A DNA stretch of 64,000 nt. It comes from Kalaharituber pfeilii (taxonomy: Eukaryota > Ascomycota > Pezizomycetes > Pezizales > Pezizaceae). Both the position numbers and the translations under genes were made by a program. Below, piece after piece: positions 37,782 to 48,648 of this stretch. The stretch is taken from the NCBI GenBank assembly GCA_015179045.1, contig WHUZ01000012.1:248001-312000 (forward strand), read 5' to 3'. The number at the start of each line of letters is the position of its first letter. The first letter of the stretch is position 1. The notes beneath the pieces were generated by a model. That model was not told the DNA's origin. It made no database searches and saw nothing but the letters and a program-made list of their open reading frames with translations.

Positions 37782-38032
37782 TGTAATGGAGGTGGTAAAC
37801 GCAGAGAGTTACTGTCTGCCAGGCCAAAAAGACACTTCAGTAGTGATCCTCGCTAGTCTTCTGCGTAGCTCATATAGCACTCATTTGTGCGATTGCGATG
37901 CCGCCTACCAGCGTCGGCTCGCATATCACTTGCTGCTTGCGTCGTATATGCGCATTTCGTATGCGCTTGCATTTTTCACATTTTTCGCGCGCTCCACCAG
38001 CTCCATACTACAGTCGCGGTGAACTCATAACA
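37782..38032. mobile_element. Degenerate LTR (copy B), inverted relative to A and D
   Basis: It starts TGTAATGG and ends CATAACA. It aligns in reverse orientation to copies A and D, including the shared AAAAAGACACTT and CTCGCTAGTCTTCTGCGTAGCTC segments. Its second half is duplicated at 38033-38130. No clean target duplication was found. Confidence 0.7.
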
Positions 38033-39095
38033 GCCGCCTGCCAGCGTCGGCTCACATATCGCTTGCATTGCATAAGCGCATTTCGTATGCGCGTGCATTT
38101 CTCGTATTTTCGCGCGCTCCACTGGCCGCCTACACAACTGCCAGTACTTCAGCAACTGAATTTAACTTTAACTTAGAGTGTTGAGAGCGGTGGTGAACTG
38201 GTTTGGAGGGTATATTCGGACCTGGGGGTATATCTGCAGGCAGGGATTGTGTGCAGCGAGCCGGTTTGAGGGCATATCTGGGCCCGGGGGTTGCGAGCGG
38301 CGAGCTGAGGGCATATCTAAAATGGTAATTCGGTTTAGGAAGCAAATCTGAGGTTTGACAGCAGCAAATCAGTTCGAGAGTATTGCTATTAGGGGTATCA
38401 ATACAGAGCTCGAGGGAGCTACGGCTCATGTGAGACAGCGGCTGCCATAAATCATGAGACATGTATCCGAGCATCCATTGTATCACCTGTCAGTACTATT
38501 CGACACGGATAAAATCACAAAAAAATTATTAGAAGAGCAAAAAAATCAAGGAAAAATGGTGGGTTACATAAGTAAACACCAGGGAATCCAAATCCTTTCT
38601 CAGAATTCATATTCGTGCAATTTTGGTTGAGCTGTGAGGGTTTTTGCTAGAGGAGTCCGCTTGACTGCATGTCTCATACTCTTAGAGATATCAGCTGGGA
38701 ATGAGTATATCATCTTCAACTGGTAAACTAGCATGGTCTAAAGGTGCAGATAGCCCTATATCAATCTTGTAAGCAGTTGTAGAGTGTATAACAGTATGTT
38801 CAGCCTCGGTACCCTCTATTTATTATAACTAAGTATAAATTGGTACAGCTACAGTTGCTGCAATTGCTCACTTTTAGACTTGCGAATAGAGCTTGAAGTA
38901 TCCTACCCCCCTATAGCATATGCCACCATATACTATGGCCATTAGTGAGTGACAGCAGCTATAAAAGCATAGATGTTAGTACTATTTAACTGGCAATATG
39001 TAGGAGCGTAAGAGGGAGGGGGGTTCAATTGACCTGTTGACATATTTATTGATATAGCAGGAGCTTGATATTGAATATAGGCAATAGAATATGTA

Positions 39096-40248
39096 GATAA
39101 TGTTGTCCCGACATCATTGTATCTATATCACTTTATTTGATGTTACTGGCGTCTAAGTTGGCAAAGATATTGTGAAAATGGTTTCTCATGAGGCATGCCA
39201 AGATGCGCGTCGTTTCTAGGTAGGCGATCGTTTCCCGATATAAAATAGTAGTAGAAGACTAGGCAAGGCAACGGGGAAATGCTACAATTTACATGCAGCG
39301 AAATCAAAACAGGCTGCTCTGGTTCCATTAACTTTATTCATATGTAACCGGAGCATTACAATCAATTCTTTAGGATTGAAGCAGTATGTTAGATAGAAAT
39401 GGTCTGCCGTGTGGTTTTGTGTACTGGTTGTCCCTGCCAAACCTTTACGGAACATTCAAGTCACCTGAGATGTGCTTGCTAGTACCTACTAGGCTAAATC
39501 GGGGGAGACTTGGGAAGCAACATGAGAAATGCTACTCGAGTAGACGTCCACTTATGCACACAATTTTTTCACAACATCGCAGTATCCCGTAAAATCCAAC
39601 TATTTGTGCTGAATAGATGTAATCGTAATTGAATAAATCTAATAAGTAAAATTGGTGATAGTCTGGACTACAAGAAGCATTGTGTTCATGTATGTAACGT
39701 GTCAAGCAAGTCCTCTGATCTGTAAATAAAATCGACCGAATAATATTGTACTATGTCTCAGCATGATTTAAGAAGTAGTGTCCATGTGTGGCTTCCAAAA
39801 GTTCGTCTCATCTGTCCGCTCGATCGGAATACTATGATAGGGATTTTATTAACACTATCGAGATAGAATAGAGAATAGGAAGGTGTATTTGCACTTGTCT
39901 GATGTATTAATATTGGGAATGCACGATCTGCCCAATCGCTGGTTCAAAAAGTATTTGGACACTGCATTATGGGGGGTAGTGCAACCAGACTAACACTGCA
40001 TAACGTATTCACAATATGCGCTTTTGGGATGGCGTGTGCTCGAATACTTTACTAAGGAATGGTCATGCGGGACGCTGGCCTTGGCATCAGAGCCCAGGCT
40101 TGGCAACAGGGCCAAGCCAGGAACAGGAAAGCACAGCGGCTGCCGCATCGGTCACTTTACGCCCTTCACAGATATCTCAGTACCGAAAAAAATTCGATAA
40201 TCAGAGACATCAACCATCAAGCACACCTCAATTGCCAGCATCTGAGCC
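39096..40248. other. UTP6 5' intergenic region
   Basis: No gene. A possible Tc1/mariner-type terminal repeat (AAAAAGTATTTGGACACTG) lies at 39946-39964. Confidence 0.45.
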
Positions 40249-41740
40249 ATGGCCGACAAAGCACGCTACTTCCTGGAGCAGTCGATCCCGGAGCTGAAAG
40301 AGTTTGAAAAAAAGAAGATATTCACAAAGGTTCGCACATGTGATCTGTCGCAGCATTCTGGGAGCGTCACCGCTAATTCGGCATCTTCTAGGAGGAGATA
40401 GCGGCAATAACCAAAAAGCGATCAGAGTTCGAGCATAAAGTCAACATCCCAGGCTGCAAACCAGTCGACTACGCACGATATGTCGAGTGAGTTTTGTTCC
40501 AGAGTTATAATTGTGGACACCCTGACTCACTACAGGTTGCATGCAGATATGAGATGAATCTTGAAGCTTTGCGGAAAAAAAGGGTTCAGCGACTAGGACT
40601 TAAAGGCCGGTCGTACACTGGTTCTCGAAAAATATTTTTTATCCTCGACAGAGCAACTCGCAAATTCCATGGAGACATTGGCCTATGGATGCAGTATATC
40701 GACTTCGCCAAGAAGGAGAAAGCCTCGAAAGTCCTGCTTAAAGTCTTTGCCTCGTATGCAATCGACCCCTTGCACCTTGAACTAAGATTGTCAGACTTAC
40801 TTTGATGTATAGAGCACTTAAACTACATCCTATGAAAACAGAGCTTTGGATATATGCAGCGCGCCATGCCATGGAGGAAAATGGTGATATGACTGAAGCA
40901 AGAAGCTTTATGCAGCGAGGACTTCGGTTTAATAAAGGATCAAAACTACTGTGGCTTGAGTACACAAAGCTTGAGCTTGTTTACATCGCCAAAATCATCA
41001 CAAGACGTAGGCTACTGGGGATAGATCAGCAAGAGGAATTACCGAGCAACAAAACCAATGACAACGATGAGGAAATGATAGAACTCCCTGCAATAACTGG
41101 AGAAGATCTTAGTCATGAGGGATCTGAAGAAGACAAATTGGAGAACTCACCTCTAAATAGTCTTGAGGATAATCCAGCGTTCAATGGGGCTATTCCACTT
41201 GCTGTTTTCGATTCGGCTATCAAGGAAATTCCAAACGACATTGAGTTTATATTTTCATTTTTCAATCTTTTTGCCAGCTTTACTGGGCTACCTTGCCAGA
41301 GGAAACTTGTCACACACTCGGTCAATTGTGCATTGAAAGATTTTCCAACCACTTCACTTACGTTATTCATGGAAATTAAAGCACTATTTGTAGGAACTGA
41401 GGTCATTGATCCTAAGTTCCCTTCAACATTAGGTCACGCCCTATCGAAGATAATGGATAGTATTTCTAATGCTACTCCGAGAACTGAATTTTACCAACAC
41501 ATTACATCATTCCTGCTTGACCTTTTAAAGCAGAAAGACTTAGATCCTGCTATGGAAACAGTCATTAAAGGAGCTCTGAATAAGTATTTCAAGCAAGCCG
41601 AACAGGATGGTGACATAAATGGGGATATGTATCTCGCGTGGTCAAGACTACTCCACTCAAGTGGAAAAGAGAGGGCGGGGCAAGTTGTACTCAAGAGAGG
41701 TCTTGAGGCATTTCCGAATATAGCTATAGAGGCGAAATAG
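40249..41740 (+). CDS. UTP6: U3 snoRNP/SSU-processome protein Utp6
   Basis: Four exons (40249-40329, 40392-40486, 40547-40753, 40813-41740) give 436 aa, close to the recalled 440 aa of yeast Utp6. The N-terminal U3 domain reads MADKARYFLEQSIPELKEFEKKKIF. It is followed by the conserved YEMNLEALRKKRVQRLGL (across intron 2), a HAT repeat (LDRATRKFHGDIGLWMQYIDFAKK) and ALKLHPMKTELWIYAARHAMEENGDMTEARSFMQRGLRF. The rest is a HAT-repeat solenoid. Utp6 belongs to the UTP-B subcomplex that joins nascent 18S pre-rRNA early. Introns are 59-62 bp and their positions restore the family sequence without gaps. The downstream flank carries a truncated LTR about 290 bp after the stop. Confidence 0.93.
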
Positions 41741-42721
41741 CCTTGTAAAAAAGATTTATTGTTTGCATATTTTCCGCTTTCTATCAAGACAGTATCAAGC
41801 AATTTTCTCATTTCTTTTTTTCAAGGCATTCGTGGGAAGTGCAATTCAAGAAGTTTATGTATATTGGCCTTCTTACTGCTGTGCATCTTTTTCATCCTCA
41901 TTATTTGGCGCTCATCTTCCCCTCTTTACCTACTGTTTTCAATCAGTGCGACTACAATTTCGCCAGAAGAGTTGGATTTGACTATACTTTTGTTCCGCAC
42001 GTTTCCCCTGGAAGTGCGGCCGCATTGTAACGGATGTGGTAAATGCAGAGAATTACCGTCCGCAAGATCAAAAAGACACTTGACTAGCGATACTCACTAG
42101 TCCTCTGCGTAGCTTAGTAACTGTCTTCTGTGAAATATCTAGGTCGTTTACGATTTTGCTTCTTGCTATCATGGCCAATGTAGGTGACATGAAGCTTGAT
42201 GTTTGAAGCATCATGATATTGAAGTTTGAGTTTATTCTAATTCTGTGCTATCTATCTAGCTATATGTTTGGGTATGTAAGACATTGTTATTGTTGCTGTT
42301 AATTTTTAATTTTATTTTTTACTCCCTCTAATTAAGTTATACTAAAGATATCTCGTTTCGTAATTGCTTCATGTTTTTGTTTGTGTGGCCATGGATGTGT
42401 ATTTTGGAATCACATCACATAAGTGAGGTTAATAGTTGGAAGAATAGCTTCGGACAAAGCGCAAATGTGAAGTAACTCACTGTATCTATACTCAGTAGAG
42501 TGCTCAGTACAGTATGCACACCCCAGCCTCCGCAAACTAAAGAAAGCTGCAATGAACGTATGTAATTCTACCAGACGAAGAAGCTGCCCTCCACGAAGCG
42601 ACATGAAAGGAATGCCAAGCCCAGCCGAAGCGGACGCGTTGCACTTTACACGCTACTTAAGCATAGTCTCGCGCCAAACAACCTCCCCTCCGCTACAAAC
42701 CCCTCACATCACTTTCCAATC
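41741..42721. other. UTP6-NSE3 intergenic region
   Basis: Contains LTR copy C (42026-42116) and AT-rich spacer; no gene. Confidence 0.6.
42026..42116. mobile_element. Truncated LTR (copy C)
   Basis: About 91 bp starting TGTAACGG. It matches the first third of the LTR family in the inverted orientation, through AAAAAGACACTTGACTAGCG, and then stops abruptly at TAGCTTA. Confidence 0.75.
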
Positions 42722-43950
42722 ATGCCGCTTCTCTCACGAAAACGGAGTAGGGCTGTGAGTTCACCCTTCTGCGATTGCTAATAGCTTAAGGCTGACTACG
42801 TTCAGGCTGCAGCTCAGCAAGAATTAGATAGTGAGGAAGACGTCTCGCAGCAACGCCGAAGGGTCTCAACACAAACCATTCTGAGACGACCTGGCCAAGC
42901 TCAAACTCAGTCGCAACTGAGGGCTCAGAGTGAGAATGATGAAGAATATGAAGATGATGAGCACGCAAGCAATGGGAGAAACCAAGGTTGGTCAGCAGTG
43001 TCATTCAGGATTGTGAAAACATGAACTGAGGGTTTTCCCCAGGAGAAGTGAACCGAGACCGGCTTGTGAAGAAGCTTGTCAGATTAGCATTAGCCAGCGA
43101 ATTTACAAGGCAACCGATTAGGCGAACCGATATTTCCGCAAAGGGTATGTGCATGTTGGCCATCATAAGGGATATATCAATATTGACCTTGTCTCTGCTA
43201 GTCCTTGGAACTGAGAACTCGAAAATGTTCAAATCTGTGTTCGAGCATACACAGAATGAGCTCAAGCGAGTCTTTGGAATGGAGTTGGTTGAACTTCCAG
43301 TCCGTGAGAAGATTACGATATCACAAAAACGAGCAGCGCAAAAGTCCGAGCGAGGAGCTGCCCAATCGTCAAAGGCGTATGTTCTGGTGACCACTTTACC
43401 GCCCAAATTTCGCGTTCCAGAAATTCTTGGGGCTGGTTCCGTTTCAGCAAAGGAAGAAGCATACGTCGGCTTGGTTACCATGATATGTACTCTGATTTAC
43501 CTCAATGGACGTTCTCTACCTGAAACAAAGCTTGATCGTTATCTGCAAAGATTGAACATCGAGCTCAATACACCAATCGACAGGACAGAGAAGCTACTTG
43601 GAACAATGTGTAAACAAGGCTATCTTAATCGTGTCAGGGACAACACTGGAGGTGAAACGAGCTTTGATTATCACCTGGGCCCTCGAGCAAAAGTGGAAAT
43701 TGGCAAGAGTGGGGTAATCAATTTTGTTGAAGAAATATATGGAGTTCAAGCGCCAGAGGATCTGGCAGTAAGGGTGGGGAGAAATATTGGAATTGAAGAA
43801 TCGGAGCGATCGGGGGATAAGAAGAAAGCACAAGCAGCTGGGAGACCTAGGACAAGAAGGGATGAAGCTGAGCAGAATGTAGAGGAGGAGGACGACGACG
43901 ACGACGATGATGATGATGATGATGATGATGACGACGATGACAGTGACTAG
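42722..43950 (+). CDS. NSE3: SMC5/6 complex subunit Nse3 (MAGE domain)
   Basis: Four exons (42722-42754, 42806-42986, 43043-43144, 43202-43950) give 354 aa. The third intron (57 bp, GTATGT...CTAG) is a multiple of three and stays open, so an unspliced reading would wrongly insert 19 residues between DISAK and VLGTENSK. The MAGE homology domain, two winged helices, covers about residues 75-290. It runs from LVKKLVRLALASEF and VFEHTQNELKRVFGMELVEL through AYVGLVTMICTLIYLNG to LLGTMCKQGYLNRVRDNTGGETSFDYHLGPRAKVEIG. Nse3 pairs with Nse1 and Nse4 to form the DNA-binding sub-complex of SMC5/6. The C-terminus is a Glu/Asp tail with about 20 consecutive Asp residues, encoded by a (GAY)n triplet repeat. 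Confidence 0.93.
43885..43945. repeat. (GAC/GAT)n triplet repeat in the NSE3 coding region
   Basis: About 20 GAY codons in succession encode the poly-Asp tail. Length polymorphism without frameshift is expected. Confidence 0.9.
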
Positions 43951-44813
43951 TTTGAAAACTTCTAGCTATCAGGGGTGTACAAAGGCGCGGCGTTCAAGGC
44001 GTACACTGCAGTTGATAAACTTCGTTATGGTAATAGTTCATATCTGCTTGTAATACCCCAGCCATTCACGTCATGTTGTCAGTTATTCATCAATGCAAGT
44101 ATGCTGATCTAGGGCTTGCCATATGCATTTCTGTTCATTTGTCTTGTTTGCTTGGATGCTTGTATCAACTGCGTATTTCCCAGCAATAGAGTGCTGAAGC
44201 GTTGCAAAGTGTAAGTAATCTCGGCGTCTGCATTCATTTGGCAGTCCCTGCACGCGCGACTTGCCTAAGTACCATACACGATCGATACGCTCGCAACGGG
44301 GCAGAGCTTGCGATGGGGGTTCCGTGCTGTCAAGTATAGTAAATTGTGCCCTCGAGCAAGGTGCCTGAATCTAGAGCTGGCGGAGCGAAGTCTTACAGGT
44401 AGTCTCAATGGTCAAGTTTCAAGAAAAAGGTCATAATTGCCCAGTCTGACACGATGTCCAATCTGATGTCTGTCTGCACCTGAACTCATGACCTCTCCAC
44501 AATCCTATCCCCATACAATTTATAGACCATCCAACCACCTCACTTCCTTATCCTGCAGTCGCTTCGTTATCTTATGCCATCATTATATGCTCCTACTGCT
44601 GAGTGCCATGCATTGCTGCGTTCAGCCTTACGGAGTTATATAAATGATGTCACCCACCCACTATTGCATAAATTACTTTTAACCTCTTCTCTTACACTCA
44701 ACTCCGTTCTGTCCCTATCAGCTAACCAGGTATAAGAAAATTATCGGTGAGGAGGTTTTTTCGCTTGCGTGTTTGGTTTGTGTAGGTTAATACTGATCGG
44801 GTAGCAGGACGTT
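43951..44813. other. NSE3 3' side and 5' flank of the following dead gene
   Basis: No gene. A pyrimidine-rich, TATA-like stretch (GTTATATAAATGATG, near 44634) precedes the pseudogene by about 180 bp and may be its old core promoter. Confidence 0.4.
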
Positions 44814-45601
44814 ATGGCAGCACCTCTAGCGCAGAACTTTGGCCCACAGCCCAATTTCAACAATATCGTGCAGAACCTGAACGCAGTGATGAATGAAGTC
44901 ACTTTAATCCCAAGCATTCCTTTAGTTGGACAAGGAAATGTTATTATCTAGTTGCTCCAACAATTACAACTAGAGGTCCAGAATATTCAACGAGATGTCC
45001 GGGGTATCCTGAGGGAGTAGGTAGACCTGCTTAGTTGGCGAACCTCTCATTTGAAAATGCTTTTCTAACTTCAATCGTATTATTGTAGGCAAAGTTTACT
45101 CCTAATAAGGCTATTCAACTCTGGAGCAAGGGAACACGAGCACCTTGTTTTTCCACCAGGGGTAGAAGTAGCACACCCACCGTTACCAGTTAATCGGAGA
45201 GAATTAGCACAAATGACAGGTAAGGTAACAGTGTTAGTAGCATCCAACATTATATTAACAGATGGATAGTTGTGTTACGGCTCACCGAACCGTAGGGCGG
45301 GCGGCCCGTGGATGGGCGCACAAAATGCGCATATGCGACGCAAGGCGATATGCGACAGCCGGAACTGCGTCACAGTCGCATAAATGAGTGCTGTATGACC
45401 TAGCAGAGAACTAGCGAGTATCGCTAGTCAAGTGTCTTTTTGACCTGGCGGACGGTAACTCTGCGTTTACCAGATCCGTTACAAGTTGCGGAATGCCACA
45501 CAGCTGTCGTGCACTTAGGATTCCCTGCTCTGCCGGCAGGTGCGTTGGTCAGTTACAGACGCAGGCAAATAGGGGAATACTTGGGTGCCCCTCTTGGCTG
45601 A
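44814..45601 (+). pseudogene. Decayed member of a fungal hypothetical-protein family, carrying a solo LTR
   Basis: The reading begins MAAPLAQNFGPQPNFNNIVQNL and continues VMNEVTLIPSIPL, then meets TAG where CAG would keep the frame (VII*LLQQLQLEVQNIQRDVRGIL). A possible intron near 45020-45090 leads to LLLIRLFNSGAREHEHLVFPPGVEVAHPPLPVNRRELAQMTG. The solo LTR at 45273-45483 follows. After it, in another frame, come VVHLGFPALPAGALVSYRRRQIGEYLGAPLG and a stop at 45601. The heptad Q-rich middle, the RLFNS motif and the ALPAGALVSYRRRQI C-terminus recall a widespread uncharacterised ascomycete family. Its function is unknown. In-frame stop, frame change and insertion show it is dead in this strain. 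Confidence 0.6.
45273..45483. mobile_element. Solo LTR (copy D) with perfect 5-bp target duplication AGTTG
   Basis: 211 bp with canonical TG...CA ends (TGTTACGG...CCGTTACA). It is flanked by AGTTG at 45268-45272 and 45484-45488. The 5-bp duplication and TG/CA ends are those of LTR retrotransposons. It is the best-preserved of four copies in the window, so it is probably the youngest. Confidence 0.92.
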
Positions 45602-47325
45602 TCTTGCTTCGTTGTGAGGTTTATGGCCATGGTTATTGTGGTGAACTGGTTGGGCCTAGCGTACGTTGCGTTTTACCTCTTTTCTGGAATAGACTGGGTA
45701 CATACTCAAAGCGTTTGCTGTTCGTACTTGATAAAGGACTATTGAGTTCTGATGGACTGTTTATACGCTGAGTTGAGCAACGGAGAAATTGTGAGGGAGG
45801 ATGTTAACGTGGTAGTCAAAAGGGACAAAGAGGATTTTGCTATGGGGGAATCAGATTCTTGCTGTTCAATAGGGTTAATGGTTTAACAGGATTAATGGAA
45901 TAAAATTATCGGTAACAGAGAGTACTTTTGGGTCTTGCTTGTCTTGGGTTATTGATTAATACTGATTTTTTTTTATTGAGGTTGAGTTTAATTATTACTT
46001 GTTTCGGTACTGTATCTCTATAGTAGTACGGTGGCATCATCCCCTAACAATATCTTGCAGTACTTCAAGGGAGGTAGGAATCAATGCAGTATCAAGAAAT
46101 GTGTTGAGATTCCCCATAGGAGGAGACAGCTTTAGTGATGTCGCCATTATATCTCGAAGAATAAGCACAGAGACCTTTGGTAGGTCGTTTCCTTGCATCA
46201 CTTTTATTCTATTTTATTTATTTATTTATTTATTTATGTACTTATGCTATTTTTATTTTTTCTCCGTGCACTCGGAAAGGAAAGCTGTTCTTGGCATGCT
46301 TAATCCATTCCCGTGTATCATACTCGAGTACTTAAGCGGCTGAAAAGTTAAAGGTCGGGTGTACTGTTGAGTACATAGGGCAACCTAAGCACTAAGGTAT
46401 GCTACAGTCGCTGTGGGCGGAAAGGCTGCAACCAAAAGTCTATAAGTAAGGATGTCAAGCACTGTATAAGATTGTAAGCAGGACGATGTAGAGTACTCTG
46501 CTCCCCTGCTGCCGTGAACAAAAAAGAGGGTACGCAGCCAGACCTTTGACAATTATGACTAGTGGGATTGCCCCAGAGCACGTGTTCTAGCTAGCGCGGC
46601 ACTGTCTTTCAATTTTGGTACTGCGGGTATCAAGAAGAAATTTCACAGAGGGGGAGAAGACAGGAAAGGTAAAAGGAGAGAGATAAAGACAGAGATGTAA
46701 GAAGAGAACCGGTTTACTATATCTCAAAACACAAAGAGATAACTGCAAGACCTAGCAGACAAATAAAACCAGTGATACTATGACACTCAACGATGATGAT
46801 GATGTGATTCCCTCCTGAGGTCCCCCCTCTTCTCGCCTCCCAGGACCACTTCCTTTTTCAGTAATACCTCCCCCCCATGCCTCAGACTATGTTCGCCCAC
46901 CGTAGCACTTGGAATGCCAAGATTCCCCACAGTACCAACTTGAGCTATTTACTGTACTCGAGTACGTAAACTTTCTCTCTGGCCAGAAAGTAGCGAGGAA
47001 TGCCCAACTTGAATACGATTATGTGCAAAGAAAATAAAACATGTAAAAACAAAATAAAATAAAATATGGATACTGGGCGTTTAACCTGACAGTTACTCAA
47101 ATTTATATGCCTTCATGTGAAGCATCCCTCATGGCCCAGTTAGCGGCGCCCTCTACCCTCTTGGGAGCATTGACTCATCGTATCACGTATCTCACCTCAT
47201 CCTTCTCCTCACATATATTGTATGTATATAGCTAGTCCAGCATAGTGGAGAGAAAACGCTACTCTAGATGAAACGTTCAAGTGGCTACAGATTTGCCGAC
47301 AACTGTTAGGTAATTGCTAAACAGG
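45602..47325. other. Intergenic region upstream of tRNase Z
   Basis: No gene. It contains a (TTTA)n tract at 46213-46240, T-rich sequence, and A-rich (AAAAT)n at 47050-47065. Confidence 0.5.
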
Positions 47326-48648
47326 ATGCCTCCTGTAATCACCGTCCTCCCACTAGGCACTGCTTCTGCCATCCCCAGCAGCACAAGAAACCACTCCTCG
47401 CTAGCTATCATTCTGCCTTCATCCGACACACTCCTCTTCGACGTTGGTGAGGGAACCCAACATCAGATTCACAAATATAGGACTATCAAAGCAGAAAAAA
47501 TTTCAAAGATCTTCATCACTCACCTTCATGGAGACCATCTATTTGGGCTCTGCCCATTGCTATCCTCAATTTGCAATGGTGCTGGAGGGATGGCAAACGA
47601 GAAGGATGATCCAAGGCTCACCTGCGCTGGGGAGGGGGAGAGTAGGCCAGACGAAGCTGATATCGAGTTATATGGCCCAAAGGGGCTAAGAGAGTATGTC
47701 AGAAGTACGCTGAGGTTGACTTATACCCACCTTGACTCATGGATCTCAATTCATGAGCTGTTATTTCCTCAAGAAGAGGACACTCCAAACAGCATTGGCT
47801 CATGCTACGAGAAAGAAATCCCTGGAAAGAATTTTCGTCAAGATAAGGATGGATTTTGGAGGAATATATTTGCAAATGGCGAGTTTAATGTGTCAGCTGG
47901 ACACATCAAGCACAGCATTCCTGCTATAGGTTATGTCTTGACAGAGGCACCATTGCCCGGAAAGATACCCAAAGAATACTCACATGCGCTGTCTTCGCAT
48001 AAGGAGTATTTCCGTTCTCAGGGGCTACCAAACCCAATGGTACTTTTATCTGTCCTACAAGGCACAAGTACAAGGACATTTCCTCAGAATATTGTGTCAG
48101 AAAAAGGGATTCATCTTCCAGATGGTAGTACTCTCATGAAACCACCTTCACGCCCTGGCCGAAAGATTACTATCTTGGGTGATACCTATGATCCAAGTCC
48201 AATAGCTCCTTTGGCACAGTACAGCACAGTCCTTATTCATGAAGCAACGAATGCTTATCTCCCCTCAATTGACCCAAATACCAAACCAACAGAGACGTAT
48301 GAGACTGTGAAGGAAAGAGCTATGTCTCATGGTCATTCTACTCCAGAGATGGCAGGTTTGTTTGCAAGGAGGATAAATCTGGGCGAGCAGCAAATGGGAG
48401 AAAGTGAAGGCATCTTAATACTAAACCATTTTTCATCACGATATAAAGACGATGAAGCAGATGGTCCAGACGGAGAAGCTATGAAAATCATGCAAGCAGT
48501 AAAGAAATGTGCAGAGACTGCATGGTGGGAGGGTGTAGAAGGGAGTGGGTTGATGGAAACAAGCACGGGCACAATTTCCAATAGAAAAAAGGTAGTATGC
48601 GCTAGGGATGGAGTCAAAATGGAAGTAAAAGCTATGTTTCTGCTCTAG
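47326..48648 (+). CDS. tRNase Z, short (ELAC1-like) form
   Basis: A single exon of 440 aa. It has a metallo-beta-lactamase fold with the metal motif THLHGDHLFGL (H66, H68, D70, H71) after the strand LLFDVGEGTQHQI. The later motifs are present: HIKHSIPAIGYVLTE (motif III His), ILGDTYD with LIHEATNA, SHGHSTPEMAGLFARRI, and LNHFSSRY. Only one lactamase domain exists and nothing precedes it, so this is the short form rather than the approximately 800-aa long form (Trz1) that ascomycetes generally use. The enzyme cuts the 3' trailer from pre-tRNAs. The frame is open four codons upstream without an ATG, so the start is 47326. A 24-bp segment around GSCYEKEIPGKNFRQDKDGFWRN is an unusual insert. Whether this acts in mitochondria, cytosol or nucleus is not shown. 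Confidence 0.88.
   Translation: MPPVITVLPLGTASAIPSSTRNHSSLAIILPSSDTLLFDVGEGTQHQIHKYRTIKAEKISKIFITHLHGDHLFGLCPLLSSICNGAGGMANEKDDPRLTCAGEGESRPDEADIELYGPKGLREYVRSTLRLTYTHLDSWISIHELLFPQEEDTPNSIGSCYEKEIPGKNFRQDKDGFWRNIFANGEFNVSAGHIKHSIPAIGYVLTEAPLPGKIPKEYSHALSSHKEYFRSQGLPNPMVLLSVLQGTSTRTFPQNIVSEKGIHLPDGSTLMKPPSRPGRKITILGDTYDPSPIAPLAQYSTVLIHEATNAYLPSIDPNTKPTETYETVKERAMSHGHSTPEMAGLFARRINLGEQQMGESEGILILNHFSSRYKDDEADGPDGEAMKIMQAVKKCAETAWWEGVEGSGLMETSTGTISNRKKVVCARDGVKMEVKAMFLL

Larger units (their letters stand above)
37090..39095. repeat. Old dispersed repeat, copy 2
   Basis: Shares co-linear blocks with 0.7-2.3 kb (see that entry). It contains a basic, frameshifted open frame on the minus strand (37745-37325) and is interrupted by LTR copy B. 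It is thin in recognisable coding content. Confidence 0.6.
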
